A stretch of DNA of 64,000 nt from the NCBI RefSeq assembly GCF_037038585.1, contig NC_092521.1:109952605-110016604 (forward strand), read 5' to 3'. The notes beneath the pieces are model-generated. The model worked only from the letters and a program-made list of their open reading frames with translations, ran no database searches and was not told the DNA's origin. The first letter of the stretch is position 1, and every line of letters begins with the position of its first letter. Of the stretch, positions 1 through 9,731 are shown in pieces. A program made the position numbers and the translations under genes. This DNA is from Patagioenas fasciata. Taxonomy: Eukaryota; Chordata; Aves; Columbiformes; Columbidae.

Positions 1-169
1 TAACAGTGCAGGCTGAGTGGTGGGCTGATGTGTTGGTCCCACTTCCCTCCCATTTGACTGGAAACCTTAAACGACCATCACACCATCCTTCTCCAAACAC
101 CTCACCCTCCCGTCTTGTCCCACCCCCGGGTGCCTCACTGGAGGACACATTCCAGAAGGCGGCCCAGTG

Positions 170-420
170 GCGCTGTACTAGACACGGCGGTCCCCCCGGG
201 CCGCTCGGCTGCCGTGTGCGGGGTCGGCCGGTGCCCGGTGTTGGCGGGCAGTGCTCCTCTGCTGCCCTCTGCTGCGGGGTCCCTGAACCGCCACCGAGCT
301 CCGGCGGGCTCGGGGAACAGCTCGGGGCGGCGAGAGAGCGGCGGTGCGAGGGGAGCTCCATGCACTGCGGCGTGGGGAGCGGCACCGGAGGCGTCTGGAT
401 GGGGCGGTCGAGTAGGGGCA
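170..420. promoter_or_regulatory. CpG-rich patch upstream of main island
   Basis: This short block is clearly richer in G+C and CpG than the sequence on either side, with dense CGG, CCG and GCGG strings between the CCCCCGGG near 195 and the GGGGCGGTCG near 400. Several frames stay open through it on both strands, but that is expected where stops are rare because A and T are rare. No splice-bounded exon or recognisable peptide was found. It could be an upstream CpG-island fragment, an alternative 5' exon, or the edge of the promoter domain centred 1.2 kb to the right. Confidence 0.5.
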
Positions 421-430
421 GCTGCGCAAT

Positions 431-1084
431 CAAAGGCTGGTCCAGAAGGTGGAAACACGTTAGAACCACATTTCAGAGGCCAAATCTGACTCCTGTGCTC
501 CCAGCGCATACTTAACAGGTGTCATGCATTTTTTGCCTGAAGATGATTAATTTCCTAGTTGAGTCTGTAAGGAGTTTATATATTTATATAACAAGTTTTT
601 TGATTATATTAAAATAATTTTAATTGCAACTTAAGCTGCGACTAAAAGTGCCACATTATCCTGTAAGGCCTTGAAAAGGAGGGAGAATAGCCAAGCTGTT
701 CTCACCCCTGGGGCTTTGTGCAGGGGCAAAGCCGAATGCTGCAGCACCAGCCGTGCTCTGCTCCATCCCTGGCGCAGCAGGAGCTGCAGGATGCCAGCAG
801 CACAAGGGGCTGAGGCCTTGCGGCAGGATTGCAGCTGTGGTTTGGAGCTTTTTGTCTTCTTAGTTTCGACAGGCAGGAAGCCATTAACGACTTGTATTTT
901 GAGTGAAGTGTTCATTACAGATCTCAAAGCAGAACACTCCCAGCACAGACAGCAACTTAATAATTTTGTTTTCTTTTTAATGACGGTGTCTATCATTCCT
1001 TGCCCTAAGTAACCTCTCCGTACACCAGATACAAAGTTTAATAAAAAAAGGAAGTCTTCTGTGGCCGCTTTTTTATCTAGAAAA
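431..1084. other. AT-rich spacer with one possible poly(A) signal
   Basis: No gene is evident here. An AATAAA hexamer lies at 1040-1045 and is followed by the GT/T-rich run GTCTTCTGTGG, so a plus-strand transcript entering from the left could end near 1060. A 157-codon minus-strand frame spans 631-1104. It begins at a GTG rather than an ATG and resembles nothing known, so I do not call it a gene. Confidence 0.3.
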
Positions 1085-1403
1085 CGAAAGGGCCAGCAGG
1101 TCACGCCGCCTCCTCGCGTTGTAGCTGCTCTTCACGCCCCCCCGCCTCCAACGCAGCTATAACGAGCTCGGCATTGCTCAGGCGCCTGAGACGCCTCCGA
1201 GGCGCGGCGACAGCCGCTCAGACCAGCCCCAGAGGGGCCGGGGGCAGGAGGTAAAAACCTCGCGGGTTGAGCAGCAAGTCTCCGCAGGTCATGGCCGCCC
1301 CGCGTCCTGCCTCCCTCCTCCTCCCCAAGGTCGGCACTGGCGGGACAGGCTCTCCCTCACCCCGCCCGACCCCGGTAGCACAGGCACCAGCGGCCGCCGC
1401 CAC

Positions 1404-1487
1404 ACGGCCAATCAGCGATGGGGGGGCTCGGGGCATCGCCGCCGCATGGCCAATCATCAGCGAGAGCGAGGCTCGGGGCATCGCCGT
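1404..1487. repeat. Tandem duplication carrying two CCAAT boxes
   Basis: Two adjacent units of about 42-45 bp share the order GGCCAATCA, then AGCGA, then GCTCGGGGCATCGCCG. The CCAAT cores at 1408 and 1450 lie 42 bp apart, and the CTCGGGGCATCGCC cores at 1427 and 1472 lie 45 bp apart, so one 3-bp indel (an extra ATC after the second CCAAT) separates the copies. CCAAT boxes flanked by GG and CA are typical NF-Y sites. The 42-bp spacing is close to four helical turns, which would put both boxes on the same DNA face. NF-Y binding is inferred from sequence only. Confidence 0.75.
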
Positions 1488-1870
1488 CGCTCCCCGCTGC
1501 CCCGCCTTCCCGCTGCTGAATCCACCGCCGAGCAACGGAGCGCGGTGGCGATCGATTCTCTCGGCTTGCCCTCCCGCCTCCCCGCCCTCTCCCGGTTAAC
1601 GCGCCACCCGGGGGCGGGTGCTGGGATAGTGCAGGGGGACGCGCGGCTGCAGGTGACCAAGCAGCGCCGCCACTTCCCGCCTGCTCGCCGGCAAGCGCGG
1701 GCGCAACCACCGCGGCTGTGCAAACGGAGCTCGCTCATCAGTGGGAAGGGGACGTTCCTAAGCCCAGTGTGCTCCCACCCCCGCCCCCCGGTCCCGCCGC
1801 GCTGAGGGAGCCGCGAGTCTCTCTTTACTTTTTCTGTTCGCCTGCCCCGCGAGCGGGGCGGCCCGGGGCC

Positions 1871-1913
1871 ATGGAGCGCGCGTTCACGCCGCTGGACTGC
1901 CTCCTGCCCGCCG
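1871..1913 (+). CDS. Candidate first coding exon, unidentified protein
   Basis: The ATG at 1871 has G at -3 and G at +4 (GCCATGG), a strong Kozak context inside the CpG island. It opens 14 codons reading MERAFTPLDCLLPA plus one base. A GT donor follows at 1914 (GCCG|GTACGG), leaving phase 1, and a second possible donor sits 5 bp further at 1919. If unspliced, the frame continues to a stop at about 2167, but that path runs through a CR1 fragment and is unlikely to be native. The next candidate exon at 9641 restores an open frame (G+AA gives Glu). I do not recognise the N-terminus, and no signal peptide is apparent. An untranslated first exon remains possible. Confidence 0.45.
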
Positions 1914-2090
1914 GTACGGTACCAACCGCCCCCGCGCGGCGCGGCGGCGCCACCGGGACCGCGCACAGACCGCCGGGTTCCGCAGCTCCCCAGGGCGGGC
2001 CTGGCGTTCAGATACTGCGGTGTAAGCAGCGTAACGTCCTGCCCGCCGGGCTCCACGTGTCCGTAGAGCGGTGCTCGCTGTCTGCTAGGC

Positions 2091-2249
2091 CGGAGCAGGC
2101 TGCCCAGGGAGGTTGTGGAGTCTCCTCTGGAGACATTGAAAACCTGCTTGGACACCTTCCTGTGTAACCTGGGTGTTCCTGCTCCGGCAGGGGGGTTGGA
2201 ATAGATGATCTTTCCAGGTCCCTTCCAATCCCTAACATTCTGTGATTCC
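2091..2249 (+). mobile_element. CR1 LINE 3' end, 5'-truncated
   Basis: This matches the 3' end of an avian CR1 retrotransposon. It starts at GGAGCAGGCTGCCCAGGGAG, passes through the ORF2 C-terminal region and the GGTCCCTTCCAATCCCTAA segment, and ends in the ATTCTGTGATTCC octamer pair. A CATCT string present in the two other plus-strand copies is deleted after TGTGTAACCT, and the reading frame is degraded. The insertion sits at the right edge of the CpG island, just downstream of candidate exon 1. Confidence 0.93.
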
Positions 2250-2640
2250 ATGTGCTGCCATTAGGCTGGTTTCTTTTTAATATGCTGATTTATTACCGTT
2301 TTAACTCACTTAGAGTTAAAATTGGTATTTAAAATGTCAACCCTTTTGGCTTTAATCAGTATTTGTAGGTTGCTTGCCAGGGTTTGCTTGGGTTGGCAGG
2401 GTGGAGTGCTGTGGTGAAGTGTATCTCTTCACAAGGGGACCTGCAGGCTTGGTTTCCTCCGTCTGCCTTTGGCTTCTGGGGCCCTGACCCTGCTTTGACG
2501 CTCCTCCTTGCAGCCTCCACATGCACCCTGCTTGGCTTGTCGTTTCTGTAAGGCGGAGCTTTGAGGTTTTGTTTGCATCTCCTGTGCTGTTCTTGAGTGT
2601 TCTGTTTCTCTGTATTATTTTTGAGACCTGAGGAGTGAGC
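2250..2640. other. Spacer with a weak exon-like segment
   Basis: No gene is established here. The centre (about 2380-2560) is richer in G+C than its flanks and contains a pyrimidine-rich acceptor (CTCCTCCTTGCAG, ending 2513) followed 34 bp later by a TTTCT|GTAAGG donor at 2548. In the phase left by exon 1 the 34-nt segment stays open, but that is too short to be informative. I see no repeat signature. Confidence 0.2.
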
Positions 2641-2687
2641 ATTATTAATATATTAATAATGTATAATAATAGCATATATTAATATAT
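2641..2687. repeat. Two perfect AT palindromes
   Basis: ATTATTAATA followed directly by its reverse complement makes a perfect 20-bp palindrome at 2641-2660. A second perfect 14-bp palindrome, ATATATTAATATAT, lies at 2674-2687. Both end about 25 bp before the 5' end of the next CR1 copy. Such tracts can extrude as cruciforms or act as fragile sites. Whether they predate or caused the insertion is unknown. Confidence 0.9.
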
Positions 2688-2712
2688 CATTATCTCATCA
2701 TCTTAACTGCTT

Positions 2713-3162
2713 GAGAGAGTCCAGCGCAGAGCCATGAAGATGATTGAGTGGACCGTCTCCCTTATGCGGAAAGGCTGAGGGAGCTGGGTCTCTTTAGTTT
2801 GGAGAAAAGGAGACTGAGGGGTGACCTCATTAATGTTTATAAATATGTAAAGGGTGAGTATCATGAGGATGGAGCCAGGCTGTTCTCAGTGACAACCAAT
2901 GATAAGACAAGGGGCAGTGGGTGCAAACTGGAACACAGGAGGTTCCACTTAAATATGAGAAGAAACTTCTTCACTATGAGGATGACAGAGCACTGGAACA
3001 GGCTGCCCAGGGAGATTGTGGAGTCTCCTTCTGTGGAGACATTCAAAACCCGCCTGAGCACCTTCCTGTGTAACCTCATCTGGGTGTTCCTGCTCCAGCA
3101 GGGGGATTGGACTAGGTGATCTTTCGAGGTCCCTTCCAATCCCTAACATTATGTGATTCTGT
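2713..3162 (+). mobile_element. CR1 LINE, 5'-truncated, ORF2 C-terminus intact
   Basis: This is the longest CR1 copy in the window. The ORF2 reading frame is unbroken from about 2749 to the natural TGA at 3117-3119, covering roughly the last 122 residues of the retrotransposon polyprotein, downstream of its reverse-transcriptase domain. Recognisable stretches are the [19 protein letters not shown] block, then [14 protein letters not shown], then [10 protein letters not shown], then [18 protein letters not shown]. The 3' UTR ends with AACATTATGTGATTCTG, the CR1 terminal octamer region. The endonuclease and RT catalytic parts are missing, so it cannot move by itself. The lack of frame-breaking changes suggests a comparatively young insertion. 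Confidence 0.95.
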
Positions 3163-6100
3163 CTTGACGAAGGACAGAGCATCTCTAGTGATAGCAGACT
3201 CATCAAAGTAGTTTGTGTACTCCAGAATATGCACCTCTTCTTCACTACGTGTTTGCAGTGTCTAATTTTACAGTAGGGCCCAATTTGCTATTCAATGATA
3301 CCATTATAAACACTAAATATTTTTATCTTTTTATAATGTGATTTTAAAACCGCATAAAAATAATTTTGGCATAGCAACTGAATTCTAACTTATACTACTC
3401 TTTTCTGCTTTTCTCTGGCAGTAGGACTTCAGCTGCCACAGTAAGGTAGATGTTATTTATTTACTAGCAAGATCTGGAGGAAGGGAAGAGTTTAACAGAA
3501 TGTACACTTTTAATGCATTTTTACAGCTAGCAGTTTAAGAGCATGTTTAAACTCTTTCGGGTATTTTTTTTTTTTAAATCACATTTTGCTCTAATTTTTA
3601 AAAATCTATTCAGGGTATATTCAAAGCTAGTAAGGGGTACAGCTGTGCTCAAGGTATTCCTGCCAGGAATGTGTATTTGGCTCTGTGCATGTATATATGT
3701 ATTTTGAGATGCATCGTTGCTTTGAGCAGAAAAAAGGAATGAGTGTGGAGGTGAGATTTTAATGGGTTAACTATGATTCATTGCAGTGTGATGCCCCCTT
3801 GTATGAAACAAGGAATAACTACTTACTAAATATATAGTAAGGTGAGACAAAAAAACAAAACCCTTAAAAATTTATCCCTGGGGAAGAACAGACATCACTC
3901 ATTATATTCTAAGGTAGTTGCTTTTGATAGGCATTTGTATGGTGGTAGGGATAATATATGTCCCCAGTTCCCACCAGTTTCCAGGAGTGCTGTGTTTGTG
4001 GTGTGTGTGTGTGTTTGTGGTGTGTGTGTGTGTTTTTTTCCCTCCTTTGGCTATGTCTGGTTGGAATTGAAGATTTGGGATGTTTTGGGGAAGTTTGTTT
4101 GCAGTTTTCAGATGACCTATAGCCTTCTCAGGCCAGAGGCTTCAGCTGGGTGTCAAGAAGCTGCCTTCTATAGAATGACTGCTACAAGTATACTAATGGG
4201 TTGTATGGGATAGTGTGCCTATAAAGTGCACAGTGGTACTGCACCTGGAGCCTCGCCATCATTACAAACATTCATTACCAGCATTTCCAATTGGTTTGGC
4301 CTGCTCAAAGTATGCAAGGCTGAGCAGATTTATGTGGCAGTTCCATAGTTTAAGATCTGGTATCCCACTTGGGGAACTCAGAAATAAGGTTTTCAAAACT
4401 GGATGGGTACTGGGTGGTACTTCTTGAGGAAGTACTACTGGTTCCTCCATCTGTTTGCTTTGGTGGGGTGTGTATTTAAATGTCCAAATAATATTAAGCA
4501 AATTTATGTAGAACATGATGCTTCTTAGAAGCTAGACGTGATGTTACAAAATAGACCCTTGTGAGGACATTGAAGTACTATGGACCTTGTCCCCTTGCGT
4601 TCAGTAATATAAAGGTATAGCAATTGTCCATAATGTTTCTGGTTTCTCTCTAAAGCCCTGAGTAAGCATAGTGGCACATTATGGTGGGGAGAGTGTGAAA
4701 GATTTGTCAGCTGTGTTTGGAGGTTATTAGTTACTTTATTTTTCTTTTTGAAGGTACTCAGAAATTATGCTGATATTTGTACAGAGCTGAATAAAAAACT
4801 TACAAGTTTTGGAACCTAATATTAAGTACCTGATTTAGAATTTTAGGGCCATGTGTGCCTTGGTAATTTTAGTCAGTGCAGTTAGAGTTGGTTCTTATTT
4901 AGATTGTATGTCTTTCTATATAGCACCTGATAGAAGTCCAAGTGGTAGGTATTTGAGAACTGCTGTACTAACTAATACGCTCAGGGACTTTGAACATTAT
5001 TCAGTGAACCAGCTGGAGCTTGGTTGAAAATCACCATGCTACAGTCAAAATGCTGTGCTGTGAGCTTTAGAACTGTGTTGATTTGCTTAACATTTAGAAT
5101 AGGTAATGAGGTAGAATTTGAAGTGGGATTGAGCTCTAAATTTGAGTATTGCATACTGAAACAAATACCTTTTTATTTCTTCATGAAATGAAACCATTAA
5201 AAAGGCTCACATAAGTCCACCCTGAAGTCCTGTGTGCTGTTGTGAGAGCATCAGGCAGAAGCTTGACAGAGTGAAGCTGTGATGCAGCTGTTGTAGAAAG
5301 CTCATACTGGTGTCACACTACAACCTATGAATCTTGATAAGAGTAGCTTTGTTTCTTCTGGAGCATCCTTGATAGACTAGACATTTCCCTCCTGCTGTTT
5401 ATTCCCTTTTTGTGCACTATCATTGCCTCCTGTTGCTGGTCCCAGACTGTGCTGCAGGCACTACTGCAGAGAGGCAAGTGTTTCTAATTTATTATTTTAA
5501 TACCATGAACTTTAGGAGCTGAATATACTATCTTTCTGATACTTGTGACTGCTTAACAGTGGAAGTACTGTAGCATCCTCTAATAAGGTTGCCCCTGAAT
5601 ACCACTTGAGACTTTTAGAAGGTCAGAGTGACAGTTTACTAAGCTGTGTTTTCTCACAGGGAACATTTTACATTGCGAGCTGTAATACAGCCTGGATTCT
5701 CACTCGTCTCCAGATGTGATTAATGATTCTTTGCTTTGCATAGCCCTGAAAGTGCAGCTCGTTATTGGTTTTATCAAGTGGAGTGATGCAAAAAGAGGTT
5801 ATCTTCCTCAGTTTATAATACAACAGCTCCCAATAAAAGCGTCTTGCCTTGTTAAGGCAAAGGGACTGCAAAGAAACAGCAGCTCTAGTCCTTCTGCTCC
5901 CTTCTGTTCCTTGTGGAAGCTTTATTGGAGCTGAGCTTCCTATGACTGACAGGGACCCTGTACTACCAGGGAGGGTTGGTTCTTCTGTCCCCACTCCTCC
6001 ATGCCCCAAGTCCTGTGACTAAATGCACTCCTGAACTCTGCTGCATCAAGAGCTAGTGGTTAAAACTTGGTCTGCTGAGAAGAGGGTATGCTGACTTCGT

Positions 6101-9100
6101 CTCACTGAAGCAAGGTCATCTGTATGTCATGAGAGACAGAGCCACAACAAATAGGACAAAGACTGCTTCAGAATTATGTGGAAATATATAGTTGTGTCTT
6201 TGTGCAAAGGGACTATAAAATTCTTTATTGAATTTAAAGCAAAGAGAACAAGAGGAAGCAACAATACACTGTGAATGCTCTTCCATCATTCCCTAAGCTT
6301 GATTGTCTCTTGCTTTACTATATGTCTTCTCCTGGAAATGTTACTGTGTGTAAACAAGTCACCTCTGAAAGGATTATATCACCATATTCCTTTTTAAATG
6401 CCTGGGGCTTTAACTTCTTCCTTAATGTTCTCTTTTCTCTGACACTAAGGATTGAGTGTTATTTGTAAAACAGTGACATGTTTGCCATTCACTGAATGAC
6501 CTCCAGCCTGGTATAAGTGCCAATAACCATCTAAATGCCCCTTCCCTGCAGCTTTGCGTGGTCTCTGTGATACATTATCTTGCAGTCTAATACACAAAAG
6601 TCTGTGGCAGAAATCAAGACACTCATGGGTTAGGAAATCAACCTGATGGTCTCTGTTACCTGTTGAACATTAAAGGTTTATGAAGGGGTGAGGTGCCAGA
6701 TGTTTGGGTAGCTCTGTAATTTTACAGGTTTTGTGCCACCGCTGTTGGGTCAGTCTAGTGAAGTTTTCATGTGAGTCAGATCGTTCAAAAGCTGTGATTG
6801 AGTTCACCGAAGCTGAAAAATGTTAGCAGGGGTGTCAGTACTTTAAGACTACTTCAGGAGTTCCTCAATGAATTTAGTAAACATTTCCATATGGCTGTTA
6901 TACTGTTCTATCTTTTTAATTGAAACACATTTAAAATGCCTTTTTTTATGTGAATGTTGCTGACCCATTCCTGCTCTTCGTTTAATATAAGTTGTAACAC
7001 CATTAATTTAGTTGAGTGACCTGGATGCCTTAGCTTGTTTCTGAAGTAGCTGTAAATATTTGGTGTTGGACCCTGCTGCTTGTTAATCTGCTGTGCTGGG
7101 TCAGCAGTTGTTCTGTAAGCATTATTGTATAGATTAGTCACAGGTGCACTTATGAGTGAGGTATTACAGATGGCATTTAGCAGACATAATCATTGTTAAC
7201 CTCACCACTTTCTGTTAGATATTTTCTTTCACACACTGGTAGCTTTTGGAGTTGTGTTTTTTTTTTTCCCTGTTTTTTTTTAAATGCTTTGTATGCAGGT
7301 GTGTTATTTGGAATGGGGCAGCAAGCTGTCTTTAACCATTTGAGCTAACAGGAAAATGAATATACATTTACTTATTTTTATACACTCACACAGAGCCCCC
7401 TTTTGAAATTAGTTGACATTGGAGCTGGTTGCTGTTTTTGTGGATGATAGATTCTCATCTTGTCCAGTATCAGTGCACCAATAGTTCCATGTCTTGCGGT
7501 CACTAATAAAACCCAAACAAACAAAACTTGCATGCCCCCCCCGCCTCGCCTGCCCAACCACTAGAGTGTAAGCAATAATAATATCACTGGAGTTCCTGAG
7601 ACAAAAGCTCCCATTCATTACTGCTTGCACAGATAGTAAAGCATTCAGATAAATTACTTTTAGAAGGTCTTGTTATTGTCTATCAGTTGAGGCTTCTAAG
7701 AGCAGCTTACACTGAGTTCTGTGAGGAGTCACTTAGGTGTAGCAGATTGAGCCTTGAAGCCAGGAGATGCACTAGCTGGCCTCCTGTAGTGATGTGTGGT
7801 GGGGTTTTCTTTGTTTTGTGTGTGGTTTTGGTTTTGTTTTTTTTTTGTTTTGTTTTGTTCTGTGATTTGATATCGTAGAAGGATGTGGCAAATACAGAAG
7901 TCAAGGAAAGTAGTGGGCTTTCAGGTTTTGGTTTTGTTTTTTTGCTTGCATGTCTCTGGTCAGCAGCTTTGATGTCATGTTTTATCTAAAATCTGTGTGT
8001 ATACAGACATATAAAAGCTAGTTTCTTTCAGGAAAACAAAGGAGGCTCTTTTTTTCCTGTTTGCAAAGCTCATCCAAGTCTGATTTATGGAGAAACTGAA
8101 TAGGAAGCAAAGAAATGAGGCAGTTTATTTACATGGGAGAAAACATAATATGTATAGGTTTCAGATCTTTCAAGATCCAAAATAACAAATCCAAGGCATG
8201 CTTGTAGATTTGCTTTAGATTTCAACAGCCTGAGACATTAATCAAAGCTTAATCTATTCAGAAAATAGCACTATCAAGAGTAAATCTAAAATCAAAGTCT
8301 TAAAAAGGAAAAGTCTTAAAAAGGGAAAAAAAAGAAAAAAAACAATACCAAACAAACCCTAAAAAAATCCTAAGCAAACAAACCACCTGAAAACAAATAT
8401 AAAGGGCTAACAGCTTCTCCTCATAAATCAGTTCTCAGCAGCTTTTGCTCCTAGGTAGTTGTGGGTTTGGATGTAACCCAAGGGATTTGGACCTTTAAGA
8501 TCAGTGCTACTAGTGGTTTGTCCAAGGAAATTACCAGCTAGAAATGTAACAAATTTGTTTCTGTGCGACATGATAAAAATAATCTATGCTGGTCTTAAAG
8601 CACCATTGTTGAAAAACGGGGATGAAAGGAAAGGGGGGAGACTCCCCTCCCCGCCCCCACATAACAACCAACCAAGAAAAACCTCGAACAAAAATGACGA
8701 AACCAAACCAACCAACCAACCAAAAAACCACAAATAATCCAACCAACAACACAAACCACAAATTAACAAAAAAGCCAACAACCCAGGAGCAGATCTTACC
8801 CAGTACAAAATACAATAAATTAACAAGGGAGACCCCTGGTATACACACCTGCTCTTTGGTACATTATAAAACATTGCTCATCTCTGAACTCTGCAGACAG
8901 AGAGGAATTTGCAGTGTGTCCAGCAAGATTAACTAATCTGATCTATTGCTAGATAATTTCAAGATTGAAAAGAACTGTCAGTTGGCCCTTCCATCAACAT
9001 GACTGTACCTGATCACAGCAAAGGATAACCAGTTCTTAAGATTTTTGGCTTACATCTTTTTATAAATTACAGCTGTGCTGGATTACATGCAACTAATTTA

Positions 9101-9640
9101 TGGAAAGAGGTTCTTCTTTCCCTCCAGCTCTGACCTTAAACATGAGGAATATGATTAGCAGTGTTTGTGGAGTAGTGACTTTGCATAATTAAAAAGAGAA
9201 TTGCTAGTTTAAAATTGCTACAGGAACACTCAGTTAAATTTTACATAGTACACATAGTAGCTTTTGGATTGCTTTCAAATTAAAGCTATTGCTGTACATC
9301 CAGTTGCAGTTGAAGCTGCTGGAAGGCTTTTCCTGTCATTTCCTAGCTTTGAATTTTATTTTGAATGGCAGTTGAATTTTCTCATCACTAGTGCTGATTC
9401 TTTGTAGCTTGCGTTGATGGATTGTCTGCCAGCCTTCCTCTGTCAGGGCAGAAGCTGGAGAGACGCACGTGTTTATCAGCCAGTTGAAATAAATGGGAAG
9501 CTGGCTAGGGAATTCAGTAGAAGCAGAACCTGTCCCCTCGCAATTAATTTATTTTGTAGTTATGACTGCGGGTGTGGGCTATGTTTTGTTTTATTCTTTT
9601 TTCTTTTACTGTAGCTTATCTCTTTCTAATCTTTCCCCAG
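3163..9640. other. Long intron-like or intergenic stretch
   Basis: No coding segment is supported here. A (TG)n microsatellite with TTT interruptions lies at about 3990-4035. T-rich runs lie at 7253-7281, a G/T-only tract at about 7793-7862, and A-rich to A/C-only tracts at about 8316-8395 and 8650-8790. The last is preceded by GGGGAG-A-CTCCCC (8635-8647), a perfect short inverted repeat. A 19-nt segment at 3422-3440 has a good acceptor (TTTTCTCTGGCAG) and donor (GTAAGG), but its size makes it most likely a decoy. If exon 1 and the 9641 exon are joined, this is their intron. Confidence 0.5.
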
Positions 9641-9731
9641 AATTATCTGGTCAACATTGTCGGAGGCAACACAACAAAGAGAGTAGTTCGGAAATGTTCT
9701 TGTGTGCGGTTTTTGACCAAATTGTTCAGGG
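9641..9731 (+). CDS. Candidate coding exon 2, unidentified
   Basis: The 91-nt segment follows a strong acceptor (CTAAT branch-like element, then CTTTCCCCAG at 9640) and ends at an AGGG|GTAAAAG donor at 9732. Entering in phase 1, as left by the 1871-1913 exon, the joining codon is GAA. The frame then stays open for 29 codons, beginning LSGQHCRRQHNK and ending FLCAVFDQIVQ, and leaves phase 2. The phase-0 reading is also open, so coding potential is not proven by openness alone. I recognise no domain. A non-coding exon or a decoy are the alternatives. Confidence 0.35.

Larger units (their letters stand above)
1085..2030. promoter_or_regulatory. CpG island promoter
   Basis: GC content and CpG frequency rise abruptly at about 1085 and fall where a CR1 fragment begins at about 2090. 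The island contains two CCAAT boxes (1408-1412 and 1450-1454), a GGGGGCGGG Sp1-type box (1610-1618), a GTTAACGCGCC string resembling an E2F site near 1596, and a pyrimidine-rich TTTACTTTTTCTG segment (about 1824-1836) that resembles a TCT-type initiator. There is no convincing TATA box. A strong-Kozak ATG follows at 1871, which fits a plus-strand gene. CpG islands are often bidirectional. On the minus strand an ATG near 1292 in good context is followed after 11 codons by a GT, so divergent transcription is possible. Which strand is used is an inference. Confidence 0.85.

Noticed and set aside
6..515. 169-codon plus-strand frame and overlapping minus frames at the start of the window
   Set aside because: They lie in GC- and CpG-rich sequence, where stops are scarce, and overlap each other on both strands. 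There is no recognisable peptide or splice context.
631..1104. 157-codon minus-strand frame
   Set aside because: It starts at GTG, not ATG, has no known domain, and lies partly in GC-rich sequence, so it is not strong enough to call a gene.
1457..2251. 264-codon minus-strand frame
   Set aside because: It runs through the CpG island and then through an antisense CR1 fragment. The length comes from high GC and the composite origin.
8630..8665. Possible G-quadruplex on the minus strand (GGGGGCGGGGAGGGG)
   Set aside because: Only three runs of three or more G are present, not the four needed for a classic quadruplex.
8504..8936. Frames of about 100 codons on both strands
   Set aside because: They cross an A/C-only tract, and the Pro/Thr/Asn/Lys or Phe/Leu/Trp composition reflects the repeat.
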